32,106 bases of DNA from a virus, in IMG/VR virus record IMGVR_UViG_3300005731_000008, positions 1-32,106 of that record; one strand, 5' to 3'. Of this stretch, positions 6,469 to 13,000 are shown one piece after another (position 1 is the first letter of the stretch; the number at the start of each line of letters is the position of its first letter). The notes beneath the pieces are model-generated. The model worked only from the letters and a program-made list of their open reading frames with translations. It did not search any database and was not told the DNA's origin. A program made the translations under genes and the position numbers.

Positions 6469-6516
6469 ATGAAAGCATACATTGAAACAGTAAACAGAAT
6501 AAACAGAGCAATATGA
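6469..6516 (+). pseudogene. 15-codon remnant sharing its tail with the 11472 gene
   Basis: The micro-frame MKAYIETVNRINRAI has nearly the same end as the 77-residue protein at 11472 (SYIETVYRINKAI), and both stop codons form an ATGA overlap with the next ATG. The DNA is similar over about 40 bases. It is probably the leftover 3' end of a second copy of that gene, or a short translated leader kept for coupling to the gene at 6513. Confidence 0.5.
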
Positions 6517-6686
6517 AAACATTTGAATTTTTATGCGAGAAGAACTATCTAATCGCTGTAAGGTCAAGGTTTAACGTTAAACAGACAGTCGATAAATTAA
6601 AACAAAAAGGGTTAAATCCTATTTCATATCTAGAATTAGATGAGCTAGACGCTGAATTTATAGAGATAAATTATACTTTTAAATAA
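6513..6686 (+). CDS. Small early protein, 57 residues
   Basis: Starts at ATG 6513 inside an ATGA junction and ends at TAA 6686. The product (MKTFEFLCEKNYLIAVRSRF ... ISYLELDELDAEFIEINYTF) is mixed helical and acidic toward the end, without membrane segment. I recognise no family. It is translationally linked to the micro-frame before it and followed after 8 bases by the gene at 6695. Confidence 0.6.
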   Translation: MKTFEFLCEKNYLIAVRSRFNVKQTVDKLKQKGLNPISYLELDELDAEFIEINYTFK

Positions 6687-6694
6687 TAAAAAAC

Positions 6695-6997
6695 ATGAAT
6701 TTTAAAGAATTAGCAAACCAACAGGCAGTTATTAATTTAGTCGGTAAAGATATAAGTTTGGAATTTCAATATGCTGCCTCTAACTTACTAAACTATGAAA
6801 CGGTTTTACCAAAAAAGATAAACGGAGAGTATTATGATTTTGAGGTGTCTGTTTTTTATGAATCCTCTGAGTATTTTTCAATTTATGAAACGATGGAGGA
6901 TATTTGTTACAAAAGACAAGTTTTTGAACTTAAAGTAAAGACCAGAAAGCACACTAAAACCTTGTACCATAAAAAATACATTAATCCAAATAAATAA
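6695..6997 (+). CDS. Hypothetical early protein, 100 residues
   Basis: Soluble 100-residue protein (MNFKELANQQAVINLVGKDI) rich in Tyr, Phe and Glu in its middle (YYDFEVSVFYESSEYFSIYE) with a basic end (KVKTRKHTKTLYHKKYINPN). No signal peptide, membrane segment or metal motif. It sits in the run of small early genes driven from 6171. The start has the A-rich leader (AAAAAACATG) typical of this genome. Family not recognised. Confidence 0.65.
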   Translation: MNFKELANQQAVINLVGKDISLEFQYAASNLLNYETVLPKKINGEYYDFEVSVFYESSEYFSIYETMEDICYKRQVFELKVKTRKHTKTLYHKKYINPNK

Positions 6998-6999
6998 AC

Positions 7000-7182
7000 A
7001 TGAAAACACAAAATAGAATCCATAGCTTTTTTAACCGTTCTAAGGCATCCAATTTGCCCGAGAATACATACACGCCAAACACAGGGAGAAAGTCGCTCAG
7101 AATCGCTAAAACAGTGCAACCAGACGAACGAGCTACATTCAATGAGGTATTTATTAACGCACGAAAAGAATTAATGAAATGA
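7000..7182 (+). CDS. Small basic early protein, 60 residues
   Basis: Product starts MKTQNRIHSFFNRSKASNLP and is basic with few hydrophobic residues, so probably partly disordered or nucleic-acid binding. The stop overlaps the next ATG by four bases (ATGA), showing it belongs to the same translationally coupled run. No family recognised. Confidence 0.55.
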   Translation: MKTQNRIHSFFNRSKASNLPENTYTPNTGRKSLRIAKTVQPDERATFNEVFINARKELMK

Positions 7183-7424
7183 TATATAGTATAGAATACT
7201 TAAACAGAGACAGCAAACACCATGAATTTTTTCGAGTAGATGATTTGCTATTTCATTTAGAGAATGATTATTCAGGATGCGCAGAGGTTTCTATATATGT
7301 GACTGATGATTCTATAGGGTTTGAACCAGAATTATTTTGCACCGAAGACTGGAATGCAGAGGAACTTAGATTTATGGCTAATGCTTTTAATCGAATGGCT
7401 AATAAATTAGAAAAATATAAATAA
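7179..7424 (+). CDS. Hypothetical early protein, 81 residues
   Basis: Acidic soluble protein (MIYSIEYLNRDSKHHEFFRV) with strand-rich composition in the first half (AEVSIYVTDDSIGFEPELF) and a C-terminal helix (EELRFMANAFNRMANKLEKY). It starts inside the stop of the gene before and is followed after one base by the DnaA-like gene. Function unknown. Confidence 0.6.
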   Translation: MIYSIEYLNRDSKHHEFFRVDDLLFHLENDYSGCAEVSIYVTDDSIGFEPELFCTEDWNAEELRFMANAFNRMANKLEKYK

Positions 7425-7425
7425 A

Positions 7426-7755
7426 ATGAGATACAAAGAAGCAATAGAAAAATATGAGTTAGACTCTAAAAGTAGAAAGAGAGAGAACGTATGGAGAAGA
7501 GCTATAATAGCAAATGAATTAAGAGATAGAGGTCACACGACTACAGAAGTAGGTAAGCTATTTAATAGAGATCATAGCTCTATAATTCACATGGCAAAAC
7601 TATACACTGCATGGAGTATGTATCGAGATTTCAAACTGTTTAAGGCTAGATTTATGAAAGAAATGTGTAGCTTAACACTGGAGGACAAGTTGATGATGTG
7701 CGAAACGTTTGACGATTTTAAACGACTACAGGGAGAAACCCAGACGGTTAAATAA
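7426..7755 (+). CDS. DnaA domain-IV-like DNA-binding protein
   Basis: 109 residues. The segment ELRDRGHTTTEVGKLFNRDH followed by SSIIHMAKLY (residues about 31-60) resembles the helix-turn-helix of DnaA domain IV, which reads DnaA boxes; the RDHSSIIH core matches the DnaA signature loosely. There is no AAA+ ATPase domain, so it is not a full initiator. Placed just before the replication proteins, it may bind the phage origin or act as a regulator. It is the last gene before a new promoter at 7793. Function is inferred from the motif. Confidence 0.6.
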   Translation: MRYKEAIEKYELDSKSRKRENVWRRAIIANELRDRGHTTTEVGKLFNRDHSSIIHMAKLYTAWSMYRDFKLFKARFMKEMCSLTLEDKLMMCETFDDFKRLQGETQTVK

Positions 7756-7792
7756 AAAACAAAAAAAAGTAGTGGGTTTAAATAAAAGCACT

Positions 7793-7800
7793 TATATTTG
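7793..7800 (+). promoter_or_regulatory. Host-type -7 box before the replication genes
   Basis: TATATTTG at 7793-7800 is an exact TAnnTTTG box, 20 bases before the ATG at 7821 with an A-rich leader. The expected TTG at -33 is replaced by GTG at 7772-7774, so it is probably weaker than the promoter at 6171. Confidence 0.65.
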
Positions 7801-7820
7801 TAAAAACTAAAACAAAAAAA

Positions 7821-8819
7821 ATGGCAGAAAACAAAAAAGGTTTTATCCTTTATGCAGATTTAGCTCATACATTTGAGCATTTGAGTAATGAACAGAGAGG
7901 TGAGGTTATTTGGTGGGTTTTACAGTATGTTAATGATTGCAATCCAGAGCCCTTAAAAGGGTTACTAGCAGCAGTAACAGAACCTATCAAGCAACAACTT
8001 AAACGAGATCTGAAGAAATACGAAGCACGTTCAGAACGGGCGAGGGAAAACGGCAGGAAAGGAGGGAGACCTAAAGGTGAAACAATAGCGTATTCTGAAT
8101 CGGGGAAAGTTATCCCGACAGAGTCTAAGAGCAAGCATTTTGTTTACTTACTGGTTGATAAGGGTACAGGGTGTGTAAAAGTTGGGGAGACTAAAGACTT
8201 AAAGAAAAGAATTCTCAGTATACGTAAAGATGGTGAACGTTTAAGCGTTAAAGATGTCTCAGTTCTAGACTTTATAACAACAACTCGCGGTGAGGCTATA
8301 AAGGCAGAGAAGTATATTTTAGACGGTTATACTGACTATTCTATTGGCGGTGAGTGGTTTAATGCTGACTTACCTATTGGTCAAATAAAAACCCAGTGGG
8401 TTAAATTTATACCCAAAAAACCTGATACAGGTACAGATACAGGTACAGATACAGATACAGATACAGATACAGATAGTAATAATAAACAACTTCTAACGAA
8501 GTCGGATTTTGATTTTATTTTAAAAGAGATGAATTCTATATTCAGCAGGAAGTTTAAAGTTATAAGCGAAGCTACTAAGGGAAAGTATAAGGCTAGAATT
8601 AGAGAAGGCTTTACAGTTGACGATATTGTGAACTCAATGAAAGTGGTTTTTAATGATGAATTTCATAGAGAGAATAATTTTAAGTATATTACTCCAGATT
8701 ATTTCTCTAGGTACAAAACACTTACAATGCACTCTGAGGAGTTGGTTAAGGTTTCTGGAACGGATAAGCTAACAGAAAAGGCTAAACAACAAATAGAATT
8801 ATATGGCAATATTAAGTAA
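7821..8819 (+). CDS. Replication protein: DUF6291-like, GIY-YIG-like, phage C-terminal domain
   Basis: 332 residues in three parts. Residues 1-85 (KKGFILYADLAHTFEHLSNE, GGRPKGE) look like DUF6291, found in Bacteroidetes phage replication regions. Residues 106-195 look like a T5orf172/MUG113 GIY-YIG-type domain: FVYLL at 107-111, VKVGET at 119-124, R130, a glutamate at 158 or 163, and GGEWF at 176-180. A threonine-aspartate linker (202-219) follows. Residues 229-310 match the conserved phage C-terminal domain TIGR02220 (KARIREGFTVDDI, YITPDYF) of DnaD-like replication proteins. It probably acts at the origin or as helicase loader; whether the nuclease-like domain cuts DNA is unknown. It overlaps the helicase start by 17 bases. 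Confidence 0.75.
   Translation: MAENKKGFILYADLAHTFEHLSNEQRGEVIWWVLQYVNDCNPEPLKGLLAAVTEPIKQQLKRDLKKYEARSERARENGRKGGRPKGETIAYSESGKVIPTESKSKHFVYLLVDKGTGCVKVGETKDLKKRILSIRKDGERLSVKDVSVLDFITTTRGEAIKAEKYILDGYTDYSIGGEWFNADLPIGQIKTQWVKFIPKKPDTGTDTGTDTDTDTDTDSNNKQLLTKSDFDFILKEMNSIFSRKFKVISEATKGKYKARIREGFTVDDIVNSMKVVFNDEFHRENNFKYITPDYFSRYKTLTMHSEELVKVSGTDKLTEKAKQQIELYGNIK
8425..8472 (+). repeat. Hexanucleotide tandem repeat inside the replication gene
   Basis: Eight consecutive copies of ATACAG or GTACAG. In frame they encode the alternating Thr-Asp/Gly linker between the GIY-YIG-like domain and the C-terminal domain. Copy number can change in multiples of two codons without breaking the frame, so linker length may vary between relatives. 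Confidence 0.9.
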
Positions 8820-9714
8820 AGGCAGCGATACACAATATCTACTAGACTACAAACATGGAAGGATAGAGAAAGGCTTAGGTATAAATTGCGAGTTAGATAA
8901 TAATCTAAGATTTAAAAGAGGGCAGTACTGCGGAGTCTTAGGAGGTAACAACGTTGGTAAAACTTTTTTCATGACTTGGTACTTTGCTTGTCTAGCTTCT
9001 ATACATGGTTTAAAGTTTGGGCTATGGATGGATGAGAACAAGAAAGGCAAAGCTATGAGAGATTTAGTACAGTTCTACACAGGAGAGAAGCTAAAGGACT
9101 TATCAGATGAGATGATAATTAGGGTTAGCGAAGATATAGAAGAGAATTTTTATTTTATAGATAACTCCCAGCTTTACAAGCCCTCTGAATTGTTAAGTTT
9201 ATTTGAATCAAAACCTACGGATGCTGTTCTTCTTGACCCATTTAACCAATTAAACAGACCTATAGGATATTCAGAAAATATACCATTCATCAGAAATATA
9301 AAACACTGGTGTAAAACAAAAGATATAACCCTATACTTGACAATGCACCCTAACACAGAGACAGGTAGAAAGTCTTACACATATCCAGATACTCACGAAT
9401 GGGCAGGGCAGCCAATGATGCCGTTAAAGCACAACTCAGAAGGGGGAAGCGTTTTTTCTAATATGGCAGATGATTGGATAAACTTACACAGACTAAACAA
9501 ACTAGACTCTATGAAATACATAACCATGCTTGACGTAGACAAGGTTAAAGATGTTGACACTGGAGGTAGTATAACAGGCTCGGATGATTACTTATTCTTT
9601 CACTTTAACGGTGGTAAGGGTTTTTTAATAAACGGAGTTAATCCATTACAGAAGAAGCAAAACAGTTATAGAGAGAAAACAGGACTACATGAGTTTATCT
9701 CAGATGAATTCTAA
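8803..9714 (+). CDS. DnaB-type replicative helicase ATPase domain
   Basis: 303 residues with a RecA-like core. Walker A is GGNNVGKT at residues 47-54 and Walker B is AVLLDPFN near 141-148. LTLYLTMHPN-type sensor sequence (YLTMHPNTETG) follows, and the late segment WINLHRLNK resembles the DnaB C-terminal core. There is no DnaB N-terminal domain, as in compact phage helicases. It should unwind the phage fork, with the 7821 product as likely partner or loader. The 17-base overlap with that gene shows coupling. Confidence 0.8.
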   Translation: MAILSKGSDTQYLLDYKHGRIEKGLGINCELDNNLRFKRGQYCGVLGGNNVGKTFFMTWYFACLASIHGLKFGLWMDENKKGKAMRDLVQFYTGEKLKDLSDEMIIRVSEDIEENFYFIDNSQLYKPSELLSLFESKPTDAVLLDPFNQLNRPIGYSENIPFIRNIKHWCKTKDITLYLTMHPNTETGRKSYTYPDTHEWAGQPMMPLKHNSEGGSVFSNMADDWINLHRLNKLDSMKYITMLDVDKVKDVDTGGSITGSDDYLFFHFNGGKGFLINGVNPLQKKQNSYREKTGLHEFISDEF

Positions 9715-9794
9715 GCACCCTGAGAAGCGATTTAAGAGCATTTAAAGTAAAAATGGTATATTGATACCAGAGAACAAATAAAAACACGTTAGAA

Positions 9795-10127
9795 ATGATT
9801 ACATTCAAAAAAAGAACAGAGTACCAAGCAGACATAATTGCACATGATAGGATAATAGGAACACTATCTAAGATTGCAAACGCATACTATGAGCTAGAAA
9901 TCGACTACGTTAGTACTGTAGTGCCTTTATCAATGGGCAGTAAGGTAAGAGAATTAATTCAAAAAATATACGCTCATAAACTACAAAGAGAGAAACGCGA
10001 AAGAGAGAGCCCTTTTCACCCTGCAAAGAGTAGACTACACGAAGAGCATGAAGTTAAAGGGAAGAGAATTCTAGAGCTTAACGATGAGCAATTAAATAAT
10101 TTTGCTAAATTTGCTAAAAATCAATAA
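9795..10127 (+). CDS. Hypothetical protein behind the helicase, 110 residues
   Basis: Soluble, mainly helical, basic in the middle (AHKLQREKRERESPFHPAKS) with a C-terminal helix (LELNDEQLNNFAKFAKNQ). It lies between the helicase and an HNH endonuclease. An 80-base gap precedes it; a short palindrome GGTAT-N4-ATACC sits there at 9755-9768, but no clear promoter. No family recognised. Confidence 0.6.
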   Translation: MITFKKRTEYQADIIAHDRIIGTLSKIANAYYELEIDYVSTVVPLSMGSKVRELIQKIYAHKLQREKRERESPFHPAKSRLHEEHEVKGKRILELNDEQLNNFAKFAKNQ

Positions 10128-10128
10128 C

Positions 10129-10596
10129 ATGAAACGAATAAAGCAGTTCCCTAACTATTCAGTAACTAAGGATGGACAGGTTTATAGTCACAATAGAAAC
10201 AAGTTTTTAGCTGAGCATTTTGATGGTAGGGGTTATCTTAAAGTCAATCTATACAGGCATGGAAAAAGTTTTAATTTTAGAGTTCATAAATTAGTAGCTA
10301 TGGCGTACTTAGATTATGTACCAAACGGAAAACAAGATACAGTAATAGACCATATAGATAATGTAAAAACTAATAACAATTTGAGTAATCTGCAAATAAT
10401 AACAAACAGGGAAAACACTTCAAAGGATAGGGTAGGCTATTCGTCTAGATATGTAGGTGTTAGCTGGTGTAAACACCATGAAAAATGGCTATGCAGAATT
10501 AGTAGAAACGGAAAAAATAAACATTTAGGATACTTTAATTGTGAAGATACGGCGCATAAAGTGTATCAAAGAGCCTTGAAAAATATAGAAAAATGA
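10129..10596 (+). CDS. HNH homing-type endonuclease (NUMOD4, HNH_3, AP2-like)
   Basis: 155 residues from ATG 10129; the frame opens upstream at a TTG (10102) that would overlap the gene before. Residues 1-28 (IKQFPNYSVTKDGQVYS) are a NUMOD4-type DNA-binding segment. Residues 50-98 hold the HNH motif with H53, DHIDN at 74-78 and NNLSNLQIITNREN. Residues 106-145 (SRYVGVSWCKHHEKW, GYFNCEDTAHKVY) resemble an AP2-like DNA-binding domain. Free-standing HNH genes like this usually spread as selfish elements between phages; its tight packing (1 base after, 4 bases overlap before the next) shows a neat insertion. Confidence 0.85.
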   Translation: MKRIKQFPNYSVTKDGQVYSHNRNKFLAEHFDGRGYLKVNLYRHGKSFNFRVHKLVAMAYLDYVPNGKQDTVIDHIDNVKTNNNLSNLQIITNRENTSKDRVGYSSRYVGVSWCKHHEKWLCRISRNGKNKHLGYFNCEDTAHKVYQRALKNIEK

Positions 10597-10949
10597 GTAT
10601 AAACAGTAAAGACAAAGGCAACAGATTTGAAAGAGAGATTGCTAAACAGTTGAGTAAAAAGTTTAACACAAAAGCACAAAGGACTCCGTTATCTGGAGGT
10701 ATGGATTTTCGCGGAGATTTAATAGTGTTAGATCAAAGAAGCATACTATTCAACTTTAGCTTTGAGTGTAAGAATCAAGAACGTTTAAACATCTGGAAGG
10801 CACTGCACCAATGTGAGAACGACTGCGAACGATGGAAGGAGCCTGTGGTTGTATTTACTAAAAACCATGAGAACACCTACGCGGCTATGCGGTTTGAAGA
10901 TTGGATGAACTTAGTAAAGGAGTTAGAAGATTTAAGAAGCAGTGAATAA
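10593..10949 (+). CDS. PD-(D/E)XK nuclease, possibly a junction resolvase
   Basis: 118 residues. The opening KGNRFEREIAKQLSKKF with E13, then TPLSGGMDFRGDLIV with D38 and D42, and FECKN with E58 and K60, make the PD-(D/E)XK active site. Size and layout are like archaeal Hjc-type resolvases and small phage nucleases. Next to replication genes, it probably resolves branched replication or recombination intermediates. It overlaps the HNH gene by four bases. Confidence 0.65.
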   Translation: MSINSKDKGNRFEREIAKQLSKKFNTKAQRTPLSGGMDFRGDLIVLDQRSILFNFSFECKNQERLNIWKALHQCENDCERWKEPVVVFTKNHENTYAAMRFEDWMNLVKELEDLRSSE

Positions 10950-10985
10950 CAACCAACTAAACAACACTAACTGCTTTTTTCTTTT
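10935..10985 (+). terminator. Probable terminator after the nuclease gene
   Basis: AGCAGT at the end of the gene pairs with ACTGCT just before a T-rich run (TTTTTTCTTTTT). The loop is long, about 27 bases, so this is weaker than the other terminators, but it closes the replication operon before a new control region. Confidence 0.5.
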
Positions 10986-10991
10986 TACCAC

Positions 10992-11031
10992 TCATCATTG
11001 ATATTTACCGTTCATCATTGATATTTGCCGT
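10992..11031. repeat. Two tandem 20-bp repeats (iteron-like)
   Basis: TCATCATTGATATTTACCGT at 10992-11011 and the same with one change (A to G) at 11012-11031. A degenerate third start (TCGTCACAATTTGC) follows at 11032. They lie in the only sizeable gap of the early region, between the replication nuclease and a new promoter. They could be protein-binding sites of the origin or operators for the promoter at 11070. Confidence 0.85.
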
Positions 11032-11046
11032 TCGTCACAATTTGCA

Positions 11047-11077
11047 TATCGCGATACGAGGTAATGGCGTATATTTG
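11047..11077 (+). promoter_or_regulatory. Promoter with palindromic operator for the second early operon
   Basis: TATATTTG at 11070-11077 is an exact host-type -7 box, 17 bases before the ATG at 11095. The perfect palindrome TATCGCGATA at 11047-11056 covers the place where the -33 element should be, and no TTG is present there. A regulator bound to the palindrome could repress or activate this promoter. Confidence 0.65.
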
Positions 11078-11094
11078 AAGAAAACAAAACAGTC

Positions 11095-11289
11095 ATGGAA
11101 ATCACAAAAACACAATTAAAAAAAATAGCAAAAACCTATGCATCAGAAATGCAATTGAAAGAAAGTAGTTTGATGGGGTCTGAAAACGCATGTATTAGAT
11201 TGTACGGAATGGACATGGTGATAAAAGAATTTTCAAAAGAAACAAAAAAATTATTTTACAAATTGGTTGAACAATACAGAACAAAATAA
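11095..11289 (+). CDS. Small lysine-rich early protein, 64 residues
   Basis: Helical, basic (MEITKTQLKKIAKTYASEMQ), without membrane segment or recognised motif. First gene behind the palindrome-bearing promoter at 11070, so it might be a regulator of its own operon, but nothing in the sequence proves this. Confidence 0.6.
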   Translation: MEITKTQLKKIAKTYASEMQLKESSLMGSENACIRLYGMDMVIKEFSKETKKLFYKLVEQYRTK

Positions 11290-11309
11290 TGAATTAGAAA
11301 GACGAAATA

Positions 11310-11468
11310 TTGGAAACACGCACAAAGATTGAAGAAATGGCGCAAGCGTTAAAAGACAGATACGCAGCACCGACAAAAGCGCAAGCGGTTAACTATCTAT
11401 TAATGATATACCCAGACGCGCACGTAAATAATTGTATAATTGCCTATAATTTGGCATTTAAAAAGTAA
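11310..11468 (+). CDS. Small protein, 52 residues from TTG or 43 from ATG
   Basis: The frame is open from a TTG at 11310 (ETRTKIEEMAQALKDRYAAP) to TAA at 11468; an internal ATG lies at 11337. Product is helical and alanine-rich at first (KAQAVNYLLMIYPDAHVNNC). GC-richer codons (gcg, cgc, ccg) than elsewhere suggest that this stretch to about 12335 came from another source. Family unknown. Confidence 0.5.
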   Translation: METRTKIEEMAQALKDRYAAPTKAQAVNYLLMIYPDAHVNNCIIAYNLAFKK

Positions 11469-11471
11469 TAG

Positions 11472-11705
11472 ATGAAAGCAACATTGAACAAAAAGCTACA
11501 CGAACGAGCGTTGGCAATTATTGAGATAATCGAAACAGCCGAACGAAGAATTGAACAACAGGAGCGCAATAAAGTCGAGATACCTTCTGTTTTTTTTAAC
11601 ATTAAAGATAGTTGCGACAAGCACATAGCAACCCACCGCGAAGCCATCGAACGGCTGGAAAAGTCCTACATTGAAACTGTTTACCGAATAAACAAAGCGA
11701 TATGA
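11472..11705 (+). CDS. Small coiled-coil protein, 77 residues
   Basis: Two long charged helices (ERALAIIEIIETAERRIEQQ and ATHREAIERLEKSYIETVYR) joined by a short non-helical part, so probably an antiparallel coiled coil. The last 13 residues recur in the micro-frame at 6469. It is coupled by ATGA overlap to the next gene. No known family. Confidence 0.6.
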   Translation: MKATLNKKLHERALAIIEIIETAERRIEQQERNKVEIPSVFFNIKDSCDKHIATHREAIERLEKSYIETVYRINKAI

Positions 11706-11926
11706 AATACAAAGCAAAACTAACAACATCAACTGGCAGCGGTTACATCGAAGCGGACATCAAAGAAGAAGTCCAGGACACTATGCACGATTGGATGATT
11801 AACTACGGCATAGATTACAAAGGTGACAGGCTAGTAAAAATCCAGGAGAAAGCCCGACCGTCCGAAAGCATTTGGAAAAAGGGCAGTACTATTATTATTT
11901 GTAATTGGAATATACAGGAACTATGA
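11702..11926 (+). CDS. Hypothetical early protein, 74 residues
   Basis: Soluble protein (MKYKAKLTTSTGSGYIEADI) with strands at both ends (GSTIIICNWNIQEL) and a helix in the middle (EEVQDTMHDWMINYGIDY). ATGA overlaps at both ends place it firmly in the small-gene operon. No family recognised. Confidence 0.6.
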   Translation: MKYKAKLTTSTGSGYIEADIKEEVQDTMHDWMINYGIDYKGDRLVKIQEKARPSESIWKKGSTIIICNWNIQEL

Positions 11927-12162
11927 AACCAACTAACTTTATAAACTTTCCAGAAGGGATAGACCCGAACAACTACCGAGTTAGCGGATACTTACAAGGA
12001 AAGGAACTTTGTTGGACAGCTATAATAACTTTTGACTTGTTCGATGTAGTGAGTTATTTACATTCGAGTGAGTGCCAAAGATCAGGCCGCGAAGTTATAC
12101 ACTGTATCGGCTACCGTGGGCGCGAGAAGAAAACAACAGTACTAACGATTGAAAAGAAATGA
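11923..12162 (+). CDS. Hypothetical early protein, 79 residues
   Basis: Starts at ATG 11923 (MKPTNFINFPEGIDPNNYRV), chosen because it makes an ATGA junction; a TTG at 11905 in the same frame is less likely. The central part (KELCWTAIITFDLFDVVSYL) is hydrophobic but too broken to be a clear membrane segment. Its end is basic. Family unknown. Confidence 0.6.
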   Translation: MKPTNFINFPEGIDPNNYRVSGYLQGKELCWTAIITFDLFDVVSYLHSSECQRSGREVIHCIGYRGREKKTTVLTIEKK

Positions 12163-12335
12163 CAGACGAGCAAAGACAAGAAATCAAAGACCAGATTGCC
12201 GAACTTGAAAAACAGTTGACAGGCGAAATGATGCAAGACATGGAAACAAAAGACAAAATCCACAACTTAGAAATGAAGCTGAACGGAACTAAACCAACTG
12301 ACAGCCATTTTGACTGCGTTGGTTGTTCGGGATAA
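12159..12335 (+). CDS. Small helical protein with terminal CxxC, 58 residues
   Basis: Starts by ATGA overlap at 12159 and stops at 12335. The body (EIKDQIAELEKQLTGEMMQD) is a charged coiled-coil-like helix; the end FDCVGCSG has a CxxC pair that could bind metal or be redox active. It is the last gene of the operon starting at 11095. No family recognised. Confidence 0.6.
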   Translation: MTDEQRQEIKDQIAELEKQLTGEMMQDMETKDKIHNLEMKLNGTKPTDSHFDCVGCSG

Positions 12336-12443
12336 ATTTTTAAATACAAAAGATCTTAAAAACAGAAATTATGTACAGCAAATAAAAAGCAAAGAATACA
12401 TAAAAATAAAAGCGTTTCAATGATTTTTATTAGATGTTATTGC

Positions 12444-12451
12444 TATATTTA
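12444..12451 (+). promoter_or_regulatory. Promoter box of the recombination operon
   Basis: TATATTTA, one base off the TAnnTTTG box, 24 bases before the ATG at 12476 with an A-rich leader. It lies in a 140-base gap, the natural place for a new start. The -33 region is only T-rich. The box lies inside the longer open frame starting at 12434, so that earlier ATG is not the start. Confidence 0.55.
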
Positions 12452-12475
12452 CAGAAACAATTAAAACAGATAAAC

Positions 12476-13000
12476 ATGAAAGACGAATTCACAGAGATTT
12501 TAGAAAGTAAAAAGCTAAGCATTTATAAGAGTTTAGCAGAGTTCCAACAGGAATGCCCAGTAATACACAAGGCTACAAAAGCTCACCAATACAGCTATGC
12601 AGATTTACCTGCTATTTTTGAGGTAATTAATCCACTACTAGCAAAGCATGGTTTAGGCTTTACCCAGTTGTTACAAGGTAGCTCAATACAAACTATCCTA
12701 TTTCATACTGAGACAGGAGAAACGCTAGAGAGCCTAACAGAGATACCACAGGACGAGGCTAGCCGTATGAACATCTACCAAAGTTCTGGTAGTGGTATTA
12801 CTTATTTTAGACGTTACGCACTCTCTAGTATGTTGGGTATTGTTACAGACGTCGACACGGACGCACAAAAGCAACCTATTGCAGCGGATAGATTCGCAAA
12901 AGCGTTGGAAGGTATCAAGAAAGGAACTGTTAAGGCAGAGCAGATTACTAAGAATTTCAAACTAACTCCAGAGCAGGAGAAACAACTTAAAGCAGTATGA
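12476..13000 (+). CDS. erf: ERF-family single-strand annealing recombinase
   Basis: 174 residues from ATG 12476. It anneals complementary single strands in phage recombination and genome circularisation. Family pattern is clear: HQYSYADLPAIFEVINPLLAKHGLGFTQ (read as separate blocks near residues 38-64), TGETLES near 80, MNIYQSSGSGITYFRRYALS near 98-117, and LGIVTDVDTDA at 120-130. Length is usual for the family. It overlaps the exonuclease start by four bases; the pair works like lambda Bet and Exo. Confidence 0.9.
   Translation: MKDEFTEILESKKLSIYKSLAEFQQECPVIHKATKAHQYSYADLPAIFEVINPLLAKHGLGFTQLLQGSSIQTILFHTETGETLESLTEIPQDEASRMNIYQSSGSGITYFRRYALSSMLGIVTDVDTDAQKQPIAADRFAKALEGIKKGTVKAEQITKNFKLTPEQEKQLKAV

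Noticed and set aside
9755-9768. Short palindrome GGTAT-ATTG-ATACC before the 9795 gene
   Set aside because: Five base pairs in AT-rich DNA are easily found by chance, and no promoter or repeat supports a function.
10992-11031. CRISPR-like repeats
   Set aside because: The two 20-bp copies are directly adjacent without spacers, so this is a tandem repeat and not an array.
12434-12475. Earlier ATG for the ERF gene
   Set aside because: It overlaps the promoter box at 12444, and ERF proteins do not need the extra 14 residues.
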